64,000 nucleotides of DNA from Hermatobates lingyangjiaoensis (GCA_026182355.1 JAPFBL010001928.1:7441501-7505500); one strand, 5' to 3'; counted from the stretch's first letter, positions 29,640 to 41,779 are shown. Translations and numbers: made by a program. Notes: a model not told the origin generated them from the letters alone.

Positions 29640-31882
29640 CAGTAAACCCTCGCTAGTTCGCGGTTCAGTTTTCCCGGGTTCAGTGTTTTGCGGAGTCCTG
29701 AAGTGTTCAATTAAAAATTAAAAAATATAAAAAATACTCAACTGTAATTGCAGTAAAAAATAAAAATATAGAATTCGTGATGAAAAAGTATAGTAGTTAG
29801 TATTAGAGAAGAAAATATACAGGATACTTCTTGTACGATCGAGAGAGGTATCAAACAACCAGTGACTTGCTGGGTCAAAATATATTCTACAGCATTAAAT
29901 TAAAGGTTAATAAAAGCTATTAAAAAATATTTAATAAGGACTAAAAATTAATGAAAAATATTAAAACATAATCAATTGTAACAAGAGAATAATAAAAATA
30001 TAGAAGTCAAAAAATAGGCCTTTTCATTTATAAATTAAAATAAAGGATAGTTACGAATTTTTACTTTACTATAAGTAAAGTATAGTGATCGTGAAAAAAT
30101 TCGATCTCGAGATTTTGACGGAATTACATGTTTTGAGGTCCCAGAAGTCGTTTTATGAAGTTTTTACGATGATGTCTGTGTGTGTGTGGGTGGGGTGGGT
30201 GGGTGGGTGGGTGCGTGTGTTAGCATTGCTTGTTACCACGCTACGGTCCAGAATCTTTGATGAATCAAGTTGATATTTTACACAAAAATGGGCCCCATTT
30301 AGACGAAGATCCCTATTGTTTGGGAAGAATTATGCATGATGGGAAAGTCACTTTTTTTGCCAAAAACCGTTTTTTTTAAAACATTTATTTCTCCTAAACT
30401 ACTAACCCTAGAGTTTTGAGATTTCGACATTATCTTTGAGGTTACAAATGGAACAAACGAAAAATATATTCAAAATTTTATATCAACAGGAAATATTTTT
30501 TTTTTAATAAAATGTACAAATTTTGACTTATAAATTAATCTCAAACCTTGTGAGAGCGATACAAGCCATACTGTTTGACGGACAAGAATGAAACTATGCC
30601 TATAAATAGAACATTATATGGACAATGAGTTGAGATATTTTTTTCTAAAATTACATTCGCTAAAGGGGCGTTAGAGTACGATTTGTGTTTTCAGAAAATG
30701 TTTTTTTGACGCTAAACGGCTCGTTAAAAAATCATGAAAATTTGACCAAAAATGGAACAAAAAATTAGCAATTCATAAAAAAAAAATCATGAAGTTTCAA
30801 TTACGGAAAAGAGTAATAACGATATAAAAACTCTTTGTTTATCCTAGACTAAGAGATCACCTGCTATACTTGTCGAATTTTTTGTATTTTTTTACATTGT
30901 TTACATTGACTTAGAAATTTTTCGAGCGAATCCACTGAGATAAAATTGATGTTTCTAATGGAAAAATGAAAATATATTATTGACTTATAAGAGATGTAAG
31001 AGGAATAATATTGTGCAGGTAAATGATAACACTCATTAAAAAAAAAATCGTATATATGTTATTTGACAAAGAGGAAGGAAAATGATCTTATTAAATACTA
31101 AGAAGCCATAAAATTCCCAGTATAATAATTCTGTTAAAAACCAAAAATGTAAAAGATAATTCAAAATATAAATCTTTCGTTTAGAGATTAATAACTGTAA
31201 TTATCGTACATCTTTAATTAACAAATCACCTTAAAACAACATTTTCATCGCTGTTTAGGATGTTTTTCAGAGAAAAAAAGGGTATTTTACTGTTTTAAAT
31301 TTGAAAATTTTACATTAATATTCAATGTAGAAGGATGTTAAGTAAACGATGTAAGAAATCTACTGGCTATTTGAACAATAGCCATGTTCTCTTGTAGGAT
31401 AATATTTCGTTTCAAGAAATGTTCACATTGGTTTTTCAAAAATGATATTACTGCTGTAGTTATACTAATGAAATTATTTGCAAATAATAAATTATTTGTG
31501 ATATACAAAAATAAGCTTATAAATTGATATGTCCTTCAATCACTATCTGTACTACCTCACGAATGCAATGCTAATAATTATATCCCATTTAGATATTTAT
31601 GTTATGCTTAAATGATACGTTATGTTTTATATACTCAAGAAATTTGACATTAAGTTACTTATAGTAAAGTAGAGTGTAGGCCACTCCAGATTTTTTCTTT
31701 TTGTTTTTCATTTTTATTTACAACACAGTACAGTATTCAGTAAGGCAACTATTCTCTCTCTGTTGGAAAGGTCGTTGTTTGAGCTTTAGAGGCTTTTATA
31801 AAGGCACGTCTATTATTCGCGGATTTTCGCTTTTCGCGGGTGTCTTCGGTCCCCATTACCCGCGAAAAGTGTGGGTTTACTG
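29640..31882. mobile_element. pogo/Tigger-type MITE, interrupted by the 1.64-kb repeat
   Basis: The left end CAGTAAACCCTCGCT and right end ...GTGGGTTTACTG are inverted repeats (with 'cgcgg' and 'cccgcgaaaa' subterminal matches), flanked by TA on both sides (29,638-29,639 and 31,883-31,884), the target of pogo/Tc1 elements. Without the 1,631-bp insert the MITE is about 610 bp and non-coding, so it would need a transposase in trans. Confidence 0.88.
30060..31690. mobile_element. 1.64-kb hairpin-ended repeat, copy 2 (nested)
   Basis: Collinear with 20,151-21,786 end to end, including the hairpin end, the (GGGT)n tract (30,188-30,212) and 'gtaggccactccaga'. Differences are scattered substitutions and small indels. 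It sits between T-runs inside the pogo-like MITE, so it is younger than that MITE. Confidence 0.88.
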
Positions 31883-31884
31883 TA

Positions 31885-33440
31885 ATTATAAAGTCATCGA
31901 CATATTTATGACAGTATCTGACATAAGGAGTGCGGTCTTATACGTCAATCAGAAAACGTTTAACATAACGGAAGCAGTAAAATACGAGCACTCTTTTAAT
32001 TAATAAGTTATAATATAAACACTTTCATTCCGCAGGATTATATTTTTTTAATTGTACCGATTAATTTTTTCTTTGTAATAAACAAGAGTGACTTTTGTTC
32101 TTTATTCCACATTTTAGTAAAAGAATTAATATAATTCTATCAACAAAAAGGATTGATTAATACATGCAATGATTGTTTTTTTTTGTTTATTTATATTTAG
32201 AGATGTTATCTTACTATAAAAAATATGAGGAAATCAAGTTTATACAAGGTGCTTCTGCGGATGTTTTATGAAATCGAGAATACTCTTTATTAAAAAGAGT
32301 CTTTAGAAAAATACTCTTTTAGAAAAATAAAATACTCTTTAGAAAAATACTCTTTATTTTTATAATAATCAACTATGTTGACCATTCTGAGATTTTTTTT
32401 CAGAATATATTTATATTGATTTGTAATAAATGCTTAAAGAGTTACAAGCATTGTTTTTTTTCTTTTATCTTGGGCGTGGTTGGTATGAGTGGATTCAAAA
32501 GCCTGCTTTAGTTCTTCAGTCCATTTGAAAGCCATTAAGTTTTTTCCTTTGCTCAAGGCTAAAGCACAGGTGGTTTTGGTTTAAGGTCGATGAAAAGTGG
32601 ACGTCATCAGGAGGTCTATTAAAGAGCGTCATTGACTCCTGTTTGTTATCACTAACTCACGCAAGCCCATCTTTCAAAAAAAAAAAAAAAACTGTGTAAA
32701 ATGGATTGGAGTGAGAGTTAGCCTCGTGTGGGCAGCTTTACTCTTTAAATAGACCTTATGCTTCCTTCAACATCAGCTCCCTGCAGATGGCACGATTTTC
32801 TTCTAGACATTTCAACATGTCTTGTCTGACAAATTGATAAAAATAACGCTATACTAAGTTATTTCTTTTTAACAGAATTTCCTTGCCGTATATAATGCTC
32901 CTTTATCATGGTAACAATCCTATTGTTTCCTAAAATAAAAACAAAATGATTGACCTATGTTCTTTTGTTAGAGAGACTTGAACATAGACCTCTTTTGGTA
33001 TTATTTAGCGCTCCCAGCTTATTCAGCCATATCGCTGAAAACAACAACAAAAACAGTCTGATGCCTTTTTTTTACGTGAAAGCTCTTTTGCTGCATCTCG
33101 GGAGCTACAAGCTCTAGCCGAGGATAGAGGCAAACAAAACCTCCGAGATACGCCCGAGGTGGACCACACGGAGGCGAGCTTCCACGACCCTACATCGCAA
33201 AAAAAAAAATAAAAATTGTATAACAATTTAATGAAAGCAAAGCAAAAAGGTCCCACTAAACAAAAAATATTCTTCTTAATAAAATTAAAAAAGAAGCATA
33301 TTTCTTGATAACTTCTAATACCACAAAACTGAAAAAAAAAACTACCGTTGTTTTAGGCTTCCATGTAAAGGAAAACAAAAGAAAAACAAGAACGTTAACG
33401 TTTCTCATGCTTAGATCTTAGAGAACCGAAGTATTCAACA
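31885..33440. other. Unannotated DNA with a possible tRNA-like remnant
   Basis: A GC-richer island at about 33,060-33,200 and the reverse complement of 32,965-33,035 ('ggctgaataagctgggagcg ... gttcaagtctc') hint at a decayed tRNA-like promoter (A and B boxes). I cannot define an element around it. A 'tactcttt(t)agaaaaata' short tandem occurs near 32,280-32,360. Confidence 0.35.
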
Positions 33441-33451
33441 TGATATGGACA

Positions 33452-33930
33452 TTAGCCAACATTAAGACCACTTGGGGGCAATATTGCTGTCCTCTTGCAT
33501 CTTCCTATAGCATAGACGAATTTAAGAAACGCAGCTCTGTTCTTCTTTAAAGCGCTTCTGTATGTGGATTCCACGAACTCACCCGTATTAGATTCTCTGG
33601 CATATCTGGGGCATACCTCTAGAACGTGAGCTACACTCTCTGAGAGGGCCCCACAAATACACCTCCCATCCTCCCTTTTTTGAACCTGGAAAGGTATGCC
33701 CCAAAGTCCCCCATGTCCGGAGAGAATCTGAGTCAGCCAGTAGTCTAGATGAAAATTCTTCAGCCTCACTCTCGATGATACGTCGGGGAGGAATCGGTAG
33801 GTCCACCTGCCTACTGTTCCCTCATCCCACCTTCACTGCCAAGTTTGAAGCGCCCATCTTATCAACTGCTCCTCTCGGTCACCTATCTCTTCCGGATCAA
33901 CTGTTGCCCACCTTGGCTGACATCCGAGCT
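33452..33930 (-). pseudogene. LINE (R1-like) ORF2 C-terminal region
   Basis: The minus strand reads ...WATVDPEEIGDREEQLIRW, one stop, then GRWTYRFLPDVSSRVRLK, YWLTQILSGHG, CICGALSESVAHVLEVCPRY. GRWTYRxxPD, LTQxLSGHG and the Cys-x-Cys...His...Cys zinc-knuckle-like end are characteristic of the region after the reverse transcriptase in R1/LOA-type non-LTR retrotransposons. Reverse transcriptase and endonuclease are absent (5' truncation or decay). The stop near 33,832 marks it as dead. Confidence 0.85.
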
Positions 33931-33962
33931 TGTGGAGGAACATAGGCCAATGATTGACCCAT

Positions 33963-34220
33963 GGTGATACCACATAATGGACATTTTACATTAACAGTCT
34001 TAATTTTCGTAACTCAAGTGTATTCAGAGTTAGGTGTTTTTAATGAGTACATGACTTCATACAAGCTTGGGATCTCATACAGGCTTAACGTCCTCTCTGA
34101 GGGACGACGTATTCAGATTGTTTTCATTTTCTGCTTAAATAAACCGAGGATGAGAATAAAAAGCAAACCTCAATCTACGAGTACAGAGATAAGTACGCAA
34201 GCCACTGAGCTACCTTGGCC
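33963..34220 (-). mobile_element. tRNA-derived SINE, nearly full length
   Basis: From right to left: a tRNA-like head GGCCAAGGTAGCTCAGTGGC (A-box region), a decayed B box, 'tcggtttattta', 'aatctgaatacgtcgtccctc', 'gaggacgttaag', '..tcatgtactcattaaaaaca' and 'cttgagttacgaaaattaa'. Order and wording agree with the copies at 45.6, 46.9 and 61.8 kb. RNA polymerase III transcription would be expected for an intact copy. Confidence 0.8.
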
Positions 34221-34622
34221 ACTGAAAACAAAAAGCTTAAAACTTAAGTCGCACCAAACTGGTCTCTTTTCGAAGAAAATGTCATATTCTTAGTGTCATA
34301 TTTAGATTCATAATTTCTGCTGATTAATACCAACATAATGTTACAACAATTTACACAAATATATGAAACCAGTTTTGTGTTTCTAGATACGATTAAACGC
34401 TAATATTATTAGCCTTTGCAATGTAGTAAGGATCAGATCTTTTTAACATTTGATTGGTTATGTAGTTATGACTTCTTTTTTTTTTTTTTTTTTTTTAACT
34501 GATAATTCTCAAATCTGTTAATGCCTTTATATCAAAAATAAATGAAAGTATTTAGAGAATAATAATAATGTGGATCTGGGGTAACTAACATGAAGTTAAG
34601 ATTGCATTTATGTTGAAAAATG

Positions 34623-35285
34623 AAGCAGACCTTCAATCAATCATGTTTTATAAAAATTATGCCAATTTTAACTTTTGTTCTTTTCCGGGTTAATTTTTCA
34701 AGTTTTCTGACTATGGATTTCCACCTTTCTGGTAAAATATAAAGTAATTCACCAAAAGATTTATTCTTGACATCCATTTTTTTTCACTAAACAAGTTTTA
34801 ACCATAACAAACAAATTAACAATACATACAAATTATATACGACGTTTCGGTCAGCTCTGACCATCTTCAGGAAGTCTTCAGGGACTAATAACTAAATCAT
34901 CACAGAATTCAAATACAAAAATAAGAACTATCTAAATTATTAACACCCTAACAGAATAAGAAATATTTACATGAATTGAGTGTGAGGTTATACAGGTTAT
35001 ATATTTTTGTATTTGAATTCTGTGATGATTTAGTTATTAGTCCCTGAAGACTTCCTGAAGATGGTCAGAGCTGACCGAAACGTCGCATATAATTTGTATG
35101 TATTGTTAATTTGTTTGTTATGGTTAAAACTTGTTTAGTGAAAAAAAATGGATGTCAAGAATAAATTTTTTGGTGAATTACTTTATATTTTACCAGAAAG
35201 GCGGAATTCCATAGTCAGAAAACTTGAAAAATTAACCCGGAAAAGAACAAAAGTTAAAATTGGCATAATTTTTAATAAAATATAT
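34623..35285. mobile_element. PLE family D complete head-to-head fold-back with two ORF starts
   Basis: Two arms of about 260 bp diverge from a shared centre. Minus arm: core about 34,870-34,841, leader, ATG near 34,779, frame MDVKNKSFGELLYILPERW, KSIVRKLEKLTRKRTK, KIGIIF, then a frameshift. Plus arm: core 35,055-35,084 (CTGAAGA, T, GGTCAG-AG-CTGACC, GAA, ACGT, C), ATG at 35,148, the same peptide to FNKI, then (TA)n. A direct repeat 'ctgaagacttcctgaaga' lies just before the core. Confidence 0.85.
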
Positions 35286-35680
35286 ATATATATGGAACTG
35301 TAGGTGGAGAAGTAAGTGGTTTTTAACATGGCAGACCTGAGATCTAAAGCAGACAGGAAACTATCTAAAGATTCAATCTGGTTGAGTGACATGGGCTTTG
35401 TATACATAAAGAGCTGAGCTGCAGTGGTCACTTGAAAGAAGCCGGACTGCAGTCACTTGTAATAGTCATTCTAGGTCTGTTATCCCAGAAGGACACCTGT
35501 TGAGTCAGGCTCTACGAAGCTTATTAATGTCATATCTATTTTAATCCTACTTGCTTGGCAAGTCATCTAGAAACTCGTTACACGGAAAACCTTTCAATAT
35601 CAATACCCAACCATTGATTATAGCAAAACTGTATTCAAATATTTATAGTATAATTTTTAAATATATACATTTTTTTGTAG
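35286..35680. other. Unannotated DNA
   Basis: A stretch of more balanced composition with no open frame of note; no element ends recognised. Confidence 0.4.
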
Positions 35681-36108
35681 GGTAAAAAGCTAATGAAATG
35701 GTCTCCACATATTAAAATTTAATCGTATAAACAACGTATTTCGAACACGTAGTGTTCTTCCTCAGGCATTAACTCAAAAATACAATGTCATCAGGAGTTA
35801 TCTATAGTATAAAGTAAATGGTACAAAGTAAAAATAAAATAAGGAAGAGAATACGAACCTATTTTATTTTCTCCCTATTTATCTTCCTTATTTCATTTTA
35901 TTTTGTACTATATTTACTTTATACTATAGATAACTCTCTGATGACATTGTATTTTTTAGTTAATGTTTGAGGAAGAACACTACGTGTTCAAAACACGTTG
36001 TTTATACGATTAATTTTTTATATGTGAAGACCATTTCATTAGCTTTTTACCCTACAATGTGTAAATACTACATAATAACTTATTGCGCTACGTTAGAATA
36101 AATTTTTT
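35681..36108. mobile_element. PLE family C fold-back
   Basis: Arms 'gggtaaaaagctaatgaaat'/'atttcattagctttttaccc', each with a core: minus about 35,765-35,734, plus about 35,967-36,000 (TTGAGGA, A, GAACAC-TAC-GTGTTC, CAAA). The plus copy has lost C3 and G12. The right arm extends further ('taaatactacataataactt..'), the same asymmetry as at 40.7-41.0 kb. Confidence 0.8.
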
Positions 36109-36359
36109 TGTCTAAAAATGTACATATTTTTTAATACTTAGTAGTTTTTATTTTAACAGTTAAAAAAGCTTCTAATTTTTATCCAATTATGTAGTTTTGA
36201 TTTCTAATACATTCTATTGTTGAATTTATGAATGGCAAATTAGTAATAAATACTGTTAACCAGCGTAGGTTAGGTTAAATAACTGTGACCGTTCTGCGAA
36301 AGAATACATAGGACAGAGATTTTCCCTTAGTGTTATCACAAATCCAAAAAAAAAATTGC

Positions 36360-36520
36360 ACTTTAGGATACACACTGGGTGCCTTAAATTTTGCCTAAAT
36401 CAAGTGTATTTGGGGGTAGCGATCTTAAACGAGTACCTGACATCGTACAGGCTCGGAACCAACGAACTTCCACTCCGAGCGGGGATCTCTTCATATTATT
36501 ATACTATATTTTGTTTGCAC
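36360..36520 (-). mobile_element. tRNA-derived SINE, body fragment
   Basis: 'aattttgcctaaatcaagtg', 'gagtacctgacatcgtacag', 'gctcggaacc' match the SINE family. The head is missing. Two overlapping 60-codon open frames here are artefacts. Confidence 0.65.
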
Positions 36521-36539
36521 CAAGCTGGGGCGACTTGAT

Positions 36540-37480
36540 TGAATATATATGGTACCTGGTAAGAAAACATTGAAATTATATATAGATATAAGAAAATCAA
36601 GGCAGTTCTAACGGATTTCAATGTGAATATGAAAATTATACAACCATATGTCAAATATGTTTGTTTTTATTATATAATGGAGTACATACTTTTTTTTTTC
36701 TCCAAAGTAGTACCCCTAGTTGGAGGGAATTTATTGTAATATTTTCACATGCTCCATATGTTATATTACATGTGTATCGTTACACTATGTTATATGAAAT
36801 CTGTGTTATTTATGAATTTGTAAAACTATGAAATAAATTTGTTATCAGTTCAATTTTGCTTGGTGATCAGAATGGAGTACGTTATTCAATATGGAGAGTT
36901 AGATGGTTTTTGTTATGTGAGGAATGATTTAAATATGTTCCATTATTATATTGGTTGTGTTAAATTGAAATATATAATTCAAATGTTCTAAATACGCTTG
37001 TTTTGAAAGAGATGCTGCAATGACTGATAGCTGGGAGTGGTTGAATACATTTAGCCTGCGATTGATAGCTACTGGTGAAGTATGTTAGAAACGACAAAAG
37101 CTGTTTCTCTTCTAACAATTAGGTGTTTCTTGTTTTTCAGTTAAGTAGTTGACACGTGTATTGCGCTGTGTTTCAAGCAGGCCAGCTTATTATTCTGCTG
37201 GCAGATTGGCCCTTGACAGCTAGACATTGTTGGAATACATAACACTTATTCTTGCATCCGGTCCTCTCAGTCCGGTGTCATTGTTGACGTTTCCGCTAAC
37301 TAGCCGCCTTCATTGGCTGGCCTCTTTTCATCAACTTACCAGCTCAATTCAACCAACAGTCAACTCATAACTATGCCTTACGTCATTTATCTAGTCCAAT
37401 CATCTTGCAGCAGCAACTGTTTGTTAACAACTCCGCCTAGAATTTTAGAAATTAGTATATACTAGTATAATAGTATAAAC
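36540..37480. other. Unannotated DNA, more balanced composition at 37,000-37,440
   Basis: The segment 37,000-37,440 is less AT-rich than its surroundings but has no long open frame and no family I recognise. Confidence 0.4.
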
Positions 37481-37975
37481 TAGTATATACCAGCTGACTC
37501 AGCGAACTTCATACCGCCTCATTGCAGTCACTGCATGTTGTCTTAACTTAATTTAGTATGAGACTCATTAGTTTTTCGTTTATTAATTTAATTGTTTGTT
37601 TCTAAGGCTCATTTAATATTTGAGACGTAAAATGACGGATCGACTGTTTTCGTCATAACTGTCCCAAAATGTTTTCGTCGGGCATGACTGCCCAAAAAAT
37701 GGCATTCAAATGTGTTGACAATCAATTTGTTAAGAGTTGAACAGCAATCAAAATATAAAATAAATTATTTCTATATAAATAAAAATGTCGGATTATTATC
37801 GTTATAAACCCTATTTGACATGACTCGAAAAAAAGGACGGCAATCAAAATCAAAATACCGTACTTATTTCTCCCGAAAAAAATTATATAAGATTCATATG
37901 TTTCTTTGTTTCTAAATGTCTACAGTTTTATTTGTACACTGGACAAACAGACAAACTATGTATAATATATATATA
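37481..37975 (-). mobile_element. Probable Helitron-type element
   Basis: The right-hand wording on the minus strand ('gcggtatgaagttcgctgag', then TCAGCTGG|T) parallels the 3' end of the Helitron at 47,651 (a CTRR end after a hairpin). The other side ('agtttgtctgtttgtcc' near an AT-rich start) resembles its 5' region, but no clean TC start is visible. Confidence 0.45.
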
Positions 37976-38056
37976 AACTTTAACAAATAGGATTAACACA
38001 GAAAGTCACTACAGAACTCACTTCTGTATATATAGTATATATATGTGTGTATATAC

Positions 38057-38480
38057 AGACAAAATTAAAGTTTAACAGGACTCGGTCAATTTTTCAGGTT
38101 CAAATTAAACTCTCATTGCTATTGTTTTGGTTTTTATTTAAAACCTTTTTCATAGGCATACAAAACAGAGGAAATAAAACAAACATTGAAAAATTAAACA
38201 TACATAAAAATCGCAATTAATTACAAATAAGAAATTACAATAGATTCATATTTTCTTCTTATATATTTGGGATAATACTATTGTAATTCCTTATTTGTTA
38301 CTAGTTGCACTTTTTTTTTTTATGTATGTTTGATTTTTGAATGATGGGATTATTTTGTTATATTCTCTCTGTTTTATAGGCCTATGAAAAAAGTTTTGAA
38401 TGAAAACTGAAACGTTGACAATTAGAGATTAATTTGAACCTGAAGAATTGACCGAGTCCTGTTAAACTTTAATTTTATTT
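38057..38480. mobile_element. PLE family F fold-back
   Basis: Left 'aaaattaaagtttaacagga' and right 'tcctgttaaactttaatttt' outer ends. Inner 'ttttatttaaaacctttttc' versus 'gaaaaaagttttgaatgaaa', with GAAACGTTGAC on the right. The loop of about 200 bp contains further short inverted pieces. Confidence 0.65.
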
Positions 38481-38489
38481 CTATTTGAC

Positions 38490-39625
38490 GGTCGATACAT
38501 TTATTAAATTTATATTTAGATATTCAGAAACCCTGTGAATCAGATTCTTCAAAACATACGTTGTTTAATTAATGTCAGGCGTCCAAAGCTGGAGTGCGAG
38601 AAAAGTGAAAGTAAATAATGACATGTTATTATTCGAGTATTCTTCATATTTTATTTTACATTATAATGACATTCATTCTACTTCTTAGAAAACATCTTAT
38701 TTGTTTTCGTTTTATTAGTATATTTCACAATTTTTGATTTATTATTATAATTGTTTTGTTGTGAGCAGCTATCATACAAGGTATTAAGTAAAATAACCTG
38801 CGCTATAGTTACCTCTCTGTTTACTTGTACAAACAAGTAGCGTCTTTGGTTCTTTATCGATAAATCACAGTTTTTTTTCTTCAATTTATTTTGAGTTTAA
38901 TGTTAATTTTAATTTACCGGCTACCATATAGTTATTTTTACAACTTTAAGTATTTCTGTAATTCTAAAAGACCAGTGAATGAAATCGTCACACATTGTAA
39001 GTAATATACATTTCATGGTGTGCGGTGTTTGAGTGACTTTGTCTAGAAGAGAGGCCATAATAAGATTAAGAACCATTAGTATATGTAATATACTAGTACT
39101 TATTATACTTGTACATACTGGCATCATATTCTTATGTTTCGTTGTATTTTTAACCCTTTAATAGACTATACTTCCAGTGTGTACTTTACTAATAAACGTA
39201 ATTACATACATTAATTAATCTTATATCCGTATCATACACAAATGCTAATATATTTGTATTATAATGATTACTACTTTTAGTTTATATATATTATTATTAT
39301 TATTAATTTATATCAGTTTTTCTGAAATCGTTTTTTAATAAAATATTTTTTATGAAAACATTTTCTATCGAATATAATGAAAATGTTTTTACAACGTTAA
39401 ACAAATAAAGCAAAAATAATCAGTTATTTTGCAAATCTGATGATTTTTGAAGTTAAACATTATAAAATAAACTTTGTATTTTTAACAGGTTTTTAAAAAA
39501 GATCAAAAATACCTTTGTATGCAATAAAGACATTAAATTGTGTGTATCTAAATGTTTAATTTAATACAATGAAAGGCTTAATGTAATTAAGTTTATTACA
39601 GTTTTCACCAGGTTATTCTATAAAG
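38490..39625. other. AT-rich DNA, no recognised feature
   Basis: Nothing supported beyond short A/T runs. Confidence 0.45.
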
Positions 39626-39631
39626 AGATAT

Positions 39632-40110
39632 AATCTCTATATAAAAGTTCGTGAGTTTGTTTGTTTGTTTGTTCACCCATTTCCTGTGGAGATAGAGACC
39701 TGAAATTAAATACATATTAATTATTGCCTGAATAATGTTAAATAAAAGAAAATTATCACTATATTCCCAAAACTGAAGCCAGGGTATTAAGTGTCTTGCG
39801 TACTCACCGATGACAGTAGTGCAAATGTAATATATATAAATGGAACAATTTTTTTTTATTCAATATTTCCGTAATATAAACACTGGAAATAAACTAAAGA
39901 CATGGGTTCATAGTAGCCCACTGGCTTGCGTGCTCGTCTATGATAGTAGCACAAATATATTAATAATAACTGTTACAAAAAATTTTTTTGAATATAAATT
40001 TGAATAATATAAACAATGGTAATAAAGCAAAAGCATAGATCCAGGGTAGCTAGTCGCTTGCGTGCTCGCTGATGCCAGTATTGCAAATGTAGTATAAATA
40101 TATGTAACAA
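39632..40110. repeat. Degenerate tandem repeat, about 120-bp units, with Helitron-like left edge
   Basis: 'cttgcgt(a/g)ctc..tgatgacagta(g)tgcaaat' occurs three times (about 39,797, 39,923 and 40,051), each followed by an AT-rich spacer. The left edge 'tctctatataaaagttcgtg' then (TTTG)n resembles a Helitron 5' start, but I found no 3' end. Confidence 0.45.
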
Positions 40111-40559
40111 ATATATATTAAACTATTACATTAGAGGTTAAAAATGAATAATTTTAGAAACAAACTTGAACACAACTGTCAGATAAAATACAAATGTTCT
40201 AATGTAGTATTATAAAGTCACATTCCTTTCATTAAAGTAATTTTATGTTAGGTAAATATTGAATATTTCAATTTACACTTTTGTTTCTTTTAAATATATT
40301 TTATTTTGTATATATAACTTGAATTGATGTTTTATTTATTTATATGATAAATTTTTTTTTTCTTTTAAATAATTTTTATTTTGCTAAATATACTTACTGT
40401 ATATACATCTTGAATCATGTTAAGAATACTATAACAAAAGCTTGGACCATATAAGAATCTCTTTCCGTGCCTTACTAACAATAAAACAATTAAAATTATC
40501 CCTGTCAATCATGTTCAGTGAATTATTTTGAATACCTATTGTTGTAATTTCTGAGTGAC

Positions 40560-40662
40560 ACAAAGGGTCACGGTTAGTCTAGTGATAAGATAATGCGACG
40601 GCAACTCTAAGTTTACTCTGGAATATGATCAAAATTCCGATACCTGTCGAAGTGTCAACGAG
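40560..40662 (+). other. tRNA-like sequence, decayed
   Basis: 'ggttagtctagtgataagat' resembles a tRNA A-box region and 'aaaattccgatacc' a weak B box. No cloverleaf can be folded. It may be the head of a different SINE. Confidence 0.25.
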
Positions 40663-40671
40663 CATGTTTTA

Positions 40672-41020
40672 TTGTAGGGTAAAAATCTAATGAAATGGTC
40701 TCCACATATAAAAATTTTAATGGTATAAACAACGCGTTTCGAACCCGTAGTGTTCTTCCTCAGGCATTAACTAAGGATGAGTGCCTCTGAATAAGACTTA
40801 ATCAGTCTTATGATTAATATAGAATAAGATATATAAGATTATGATAGAATAAGTCTTATTCAGAGGCACTCATCCTTAGTTAATGCCTGAGGAAGAACAC
40901 TACGTGTTCGAAACGCGTTGTTTATATCATTAAAATTTTTTAATAGTGGAGACCATTTCATTAGATTTTTACCCTACAATGAGTAAATACCACATAATAA
41001 CTGATTGCACTACATTAGAA
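40672..41020. mobile_element. PLE family C fold-back with 9-bp target duplication
   Basis: CATGTTTTA at 40,663-40,671 is repeated at 41,021-41,029. Between them lie two family C arms: minus core about 40,773-40,735; plus core 40,887-40,919 with CTGAGGA, extra A, GAACAC-TAC-GTGTTC, GAA, ACGCGT, T. The right arm extends about 40 bp further than the left. It inserted into unrelated AT-rich DNA. Confidence 0.85.
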
Positions 41021-41334
41021 CATGTTTTACGATGTTCGAAATTGTTTTAATGTTTGTTAATTACAATCAATAGTTGTTTGAATCATGAATACAGTTGTAT
41101 TGTAACAGTGAAGTTATTAACAACAATAATGAACAACAATGATAATAATAGTTACAGAAGAGCTGACTGTGGTTTGGAAAGTAAAGGCCTCTTACCTCGA
41201 CCTCAGAGGCGTGGTTTCGAATTCCTTAACCATTGATTGCTTGTGTTCATGAGTTTGCATACCTTATTAGTTAATAGATGCAGATACGCCTATTACATTG
41301 AAATGAAACAGCTGTAGTATATATATATATACGG

Positions 41335-41455
41335 GTTCAAAATCGAAGAAGAGTAACATACAGAGTCAAGAAACACAAATTTTACGAAAATTTGAGTTTG
41401 TGTGTTTCTTTACTTTCTGTGTTACTCTTCTTCGATTTCAAACTTGTATTGTGTT
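41335..41455. mobile_element. PLE family L fold-back, core lost
   Basis: 'atcgaagaagagtaacatac' pairs with 'gtgttactcttcttcgattt'. The centre 'gaaaatttgagtttgtgtg' is like the 3' half of family I after its core. Confidence 0.5.
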
Positions 41456-41469
41456 TAGTTTGGTTGGTT

Positions 41470-41645
41470 TTTCTGTTTTTATAGTGAATACATATATATA
41501 AAACTAAAGTTTATCTTAAAGTTTATATTATAAATATATATATTTATACAAAACAGTAATAAAATCGAAATGTCGGCAATGAGAGTTTAATTAGAAGAGG
41601 AAGAAACTGACCGCATCCCAATTTATCCTTTTTGTGTTACATATA
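41470..41645 (+). mobile_element. PLE family F arm, partial
   Basis: 'tcgaaatgtcggcaatgaga', 'gtttaattagaagaggaaga' and '..gaccgcatccc' match the family F right arm in order. Confidence 0.55.
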
Positions 41646-41779
41646 TATTTATATATAAATAATAATAATAATATATATATATTTAAAAACGTTATGTCTG
41701 ATTTCACTTTACTTAACTTCTTTGATTTATTCTCCAAAACTTCGAAACCTTTTCTTCGTGATTGGGCTGCTTCCAACTT

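Noticed and set aside
36356..36573. Overlapping 60-codon frames
   Set aside because: They overlap a SINE body and each other in different frames.
41155..41235. tRNA gene candidate ('ggtttcgaattcc')
   Set aside because: A B-box-like match only; no A box at the right distance and no foldable acceptor stem.
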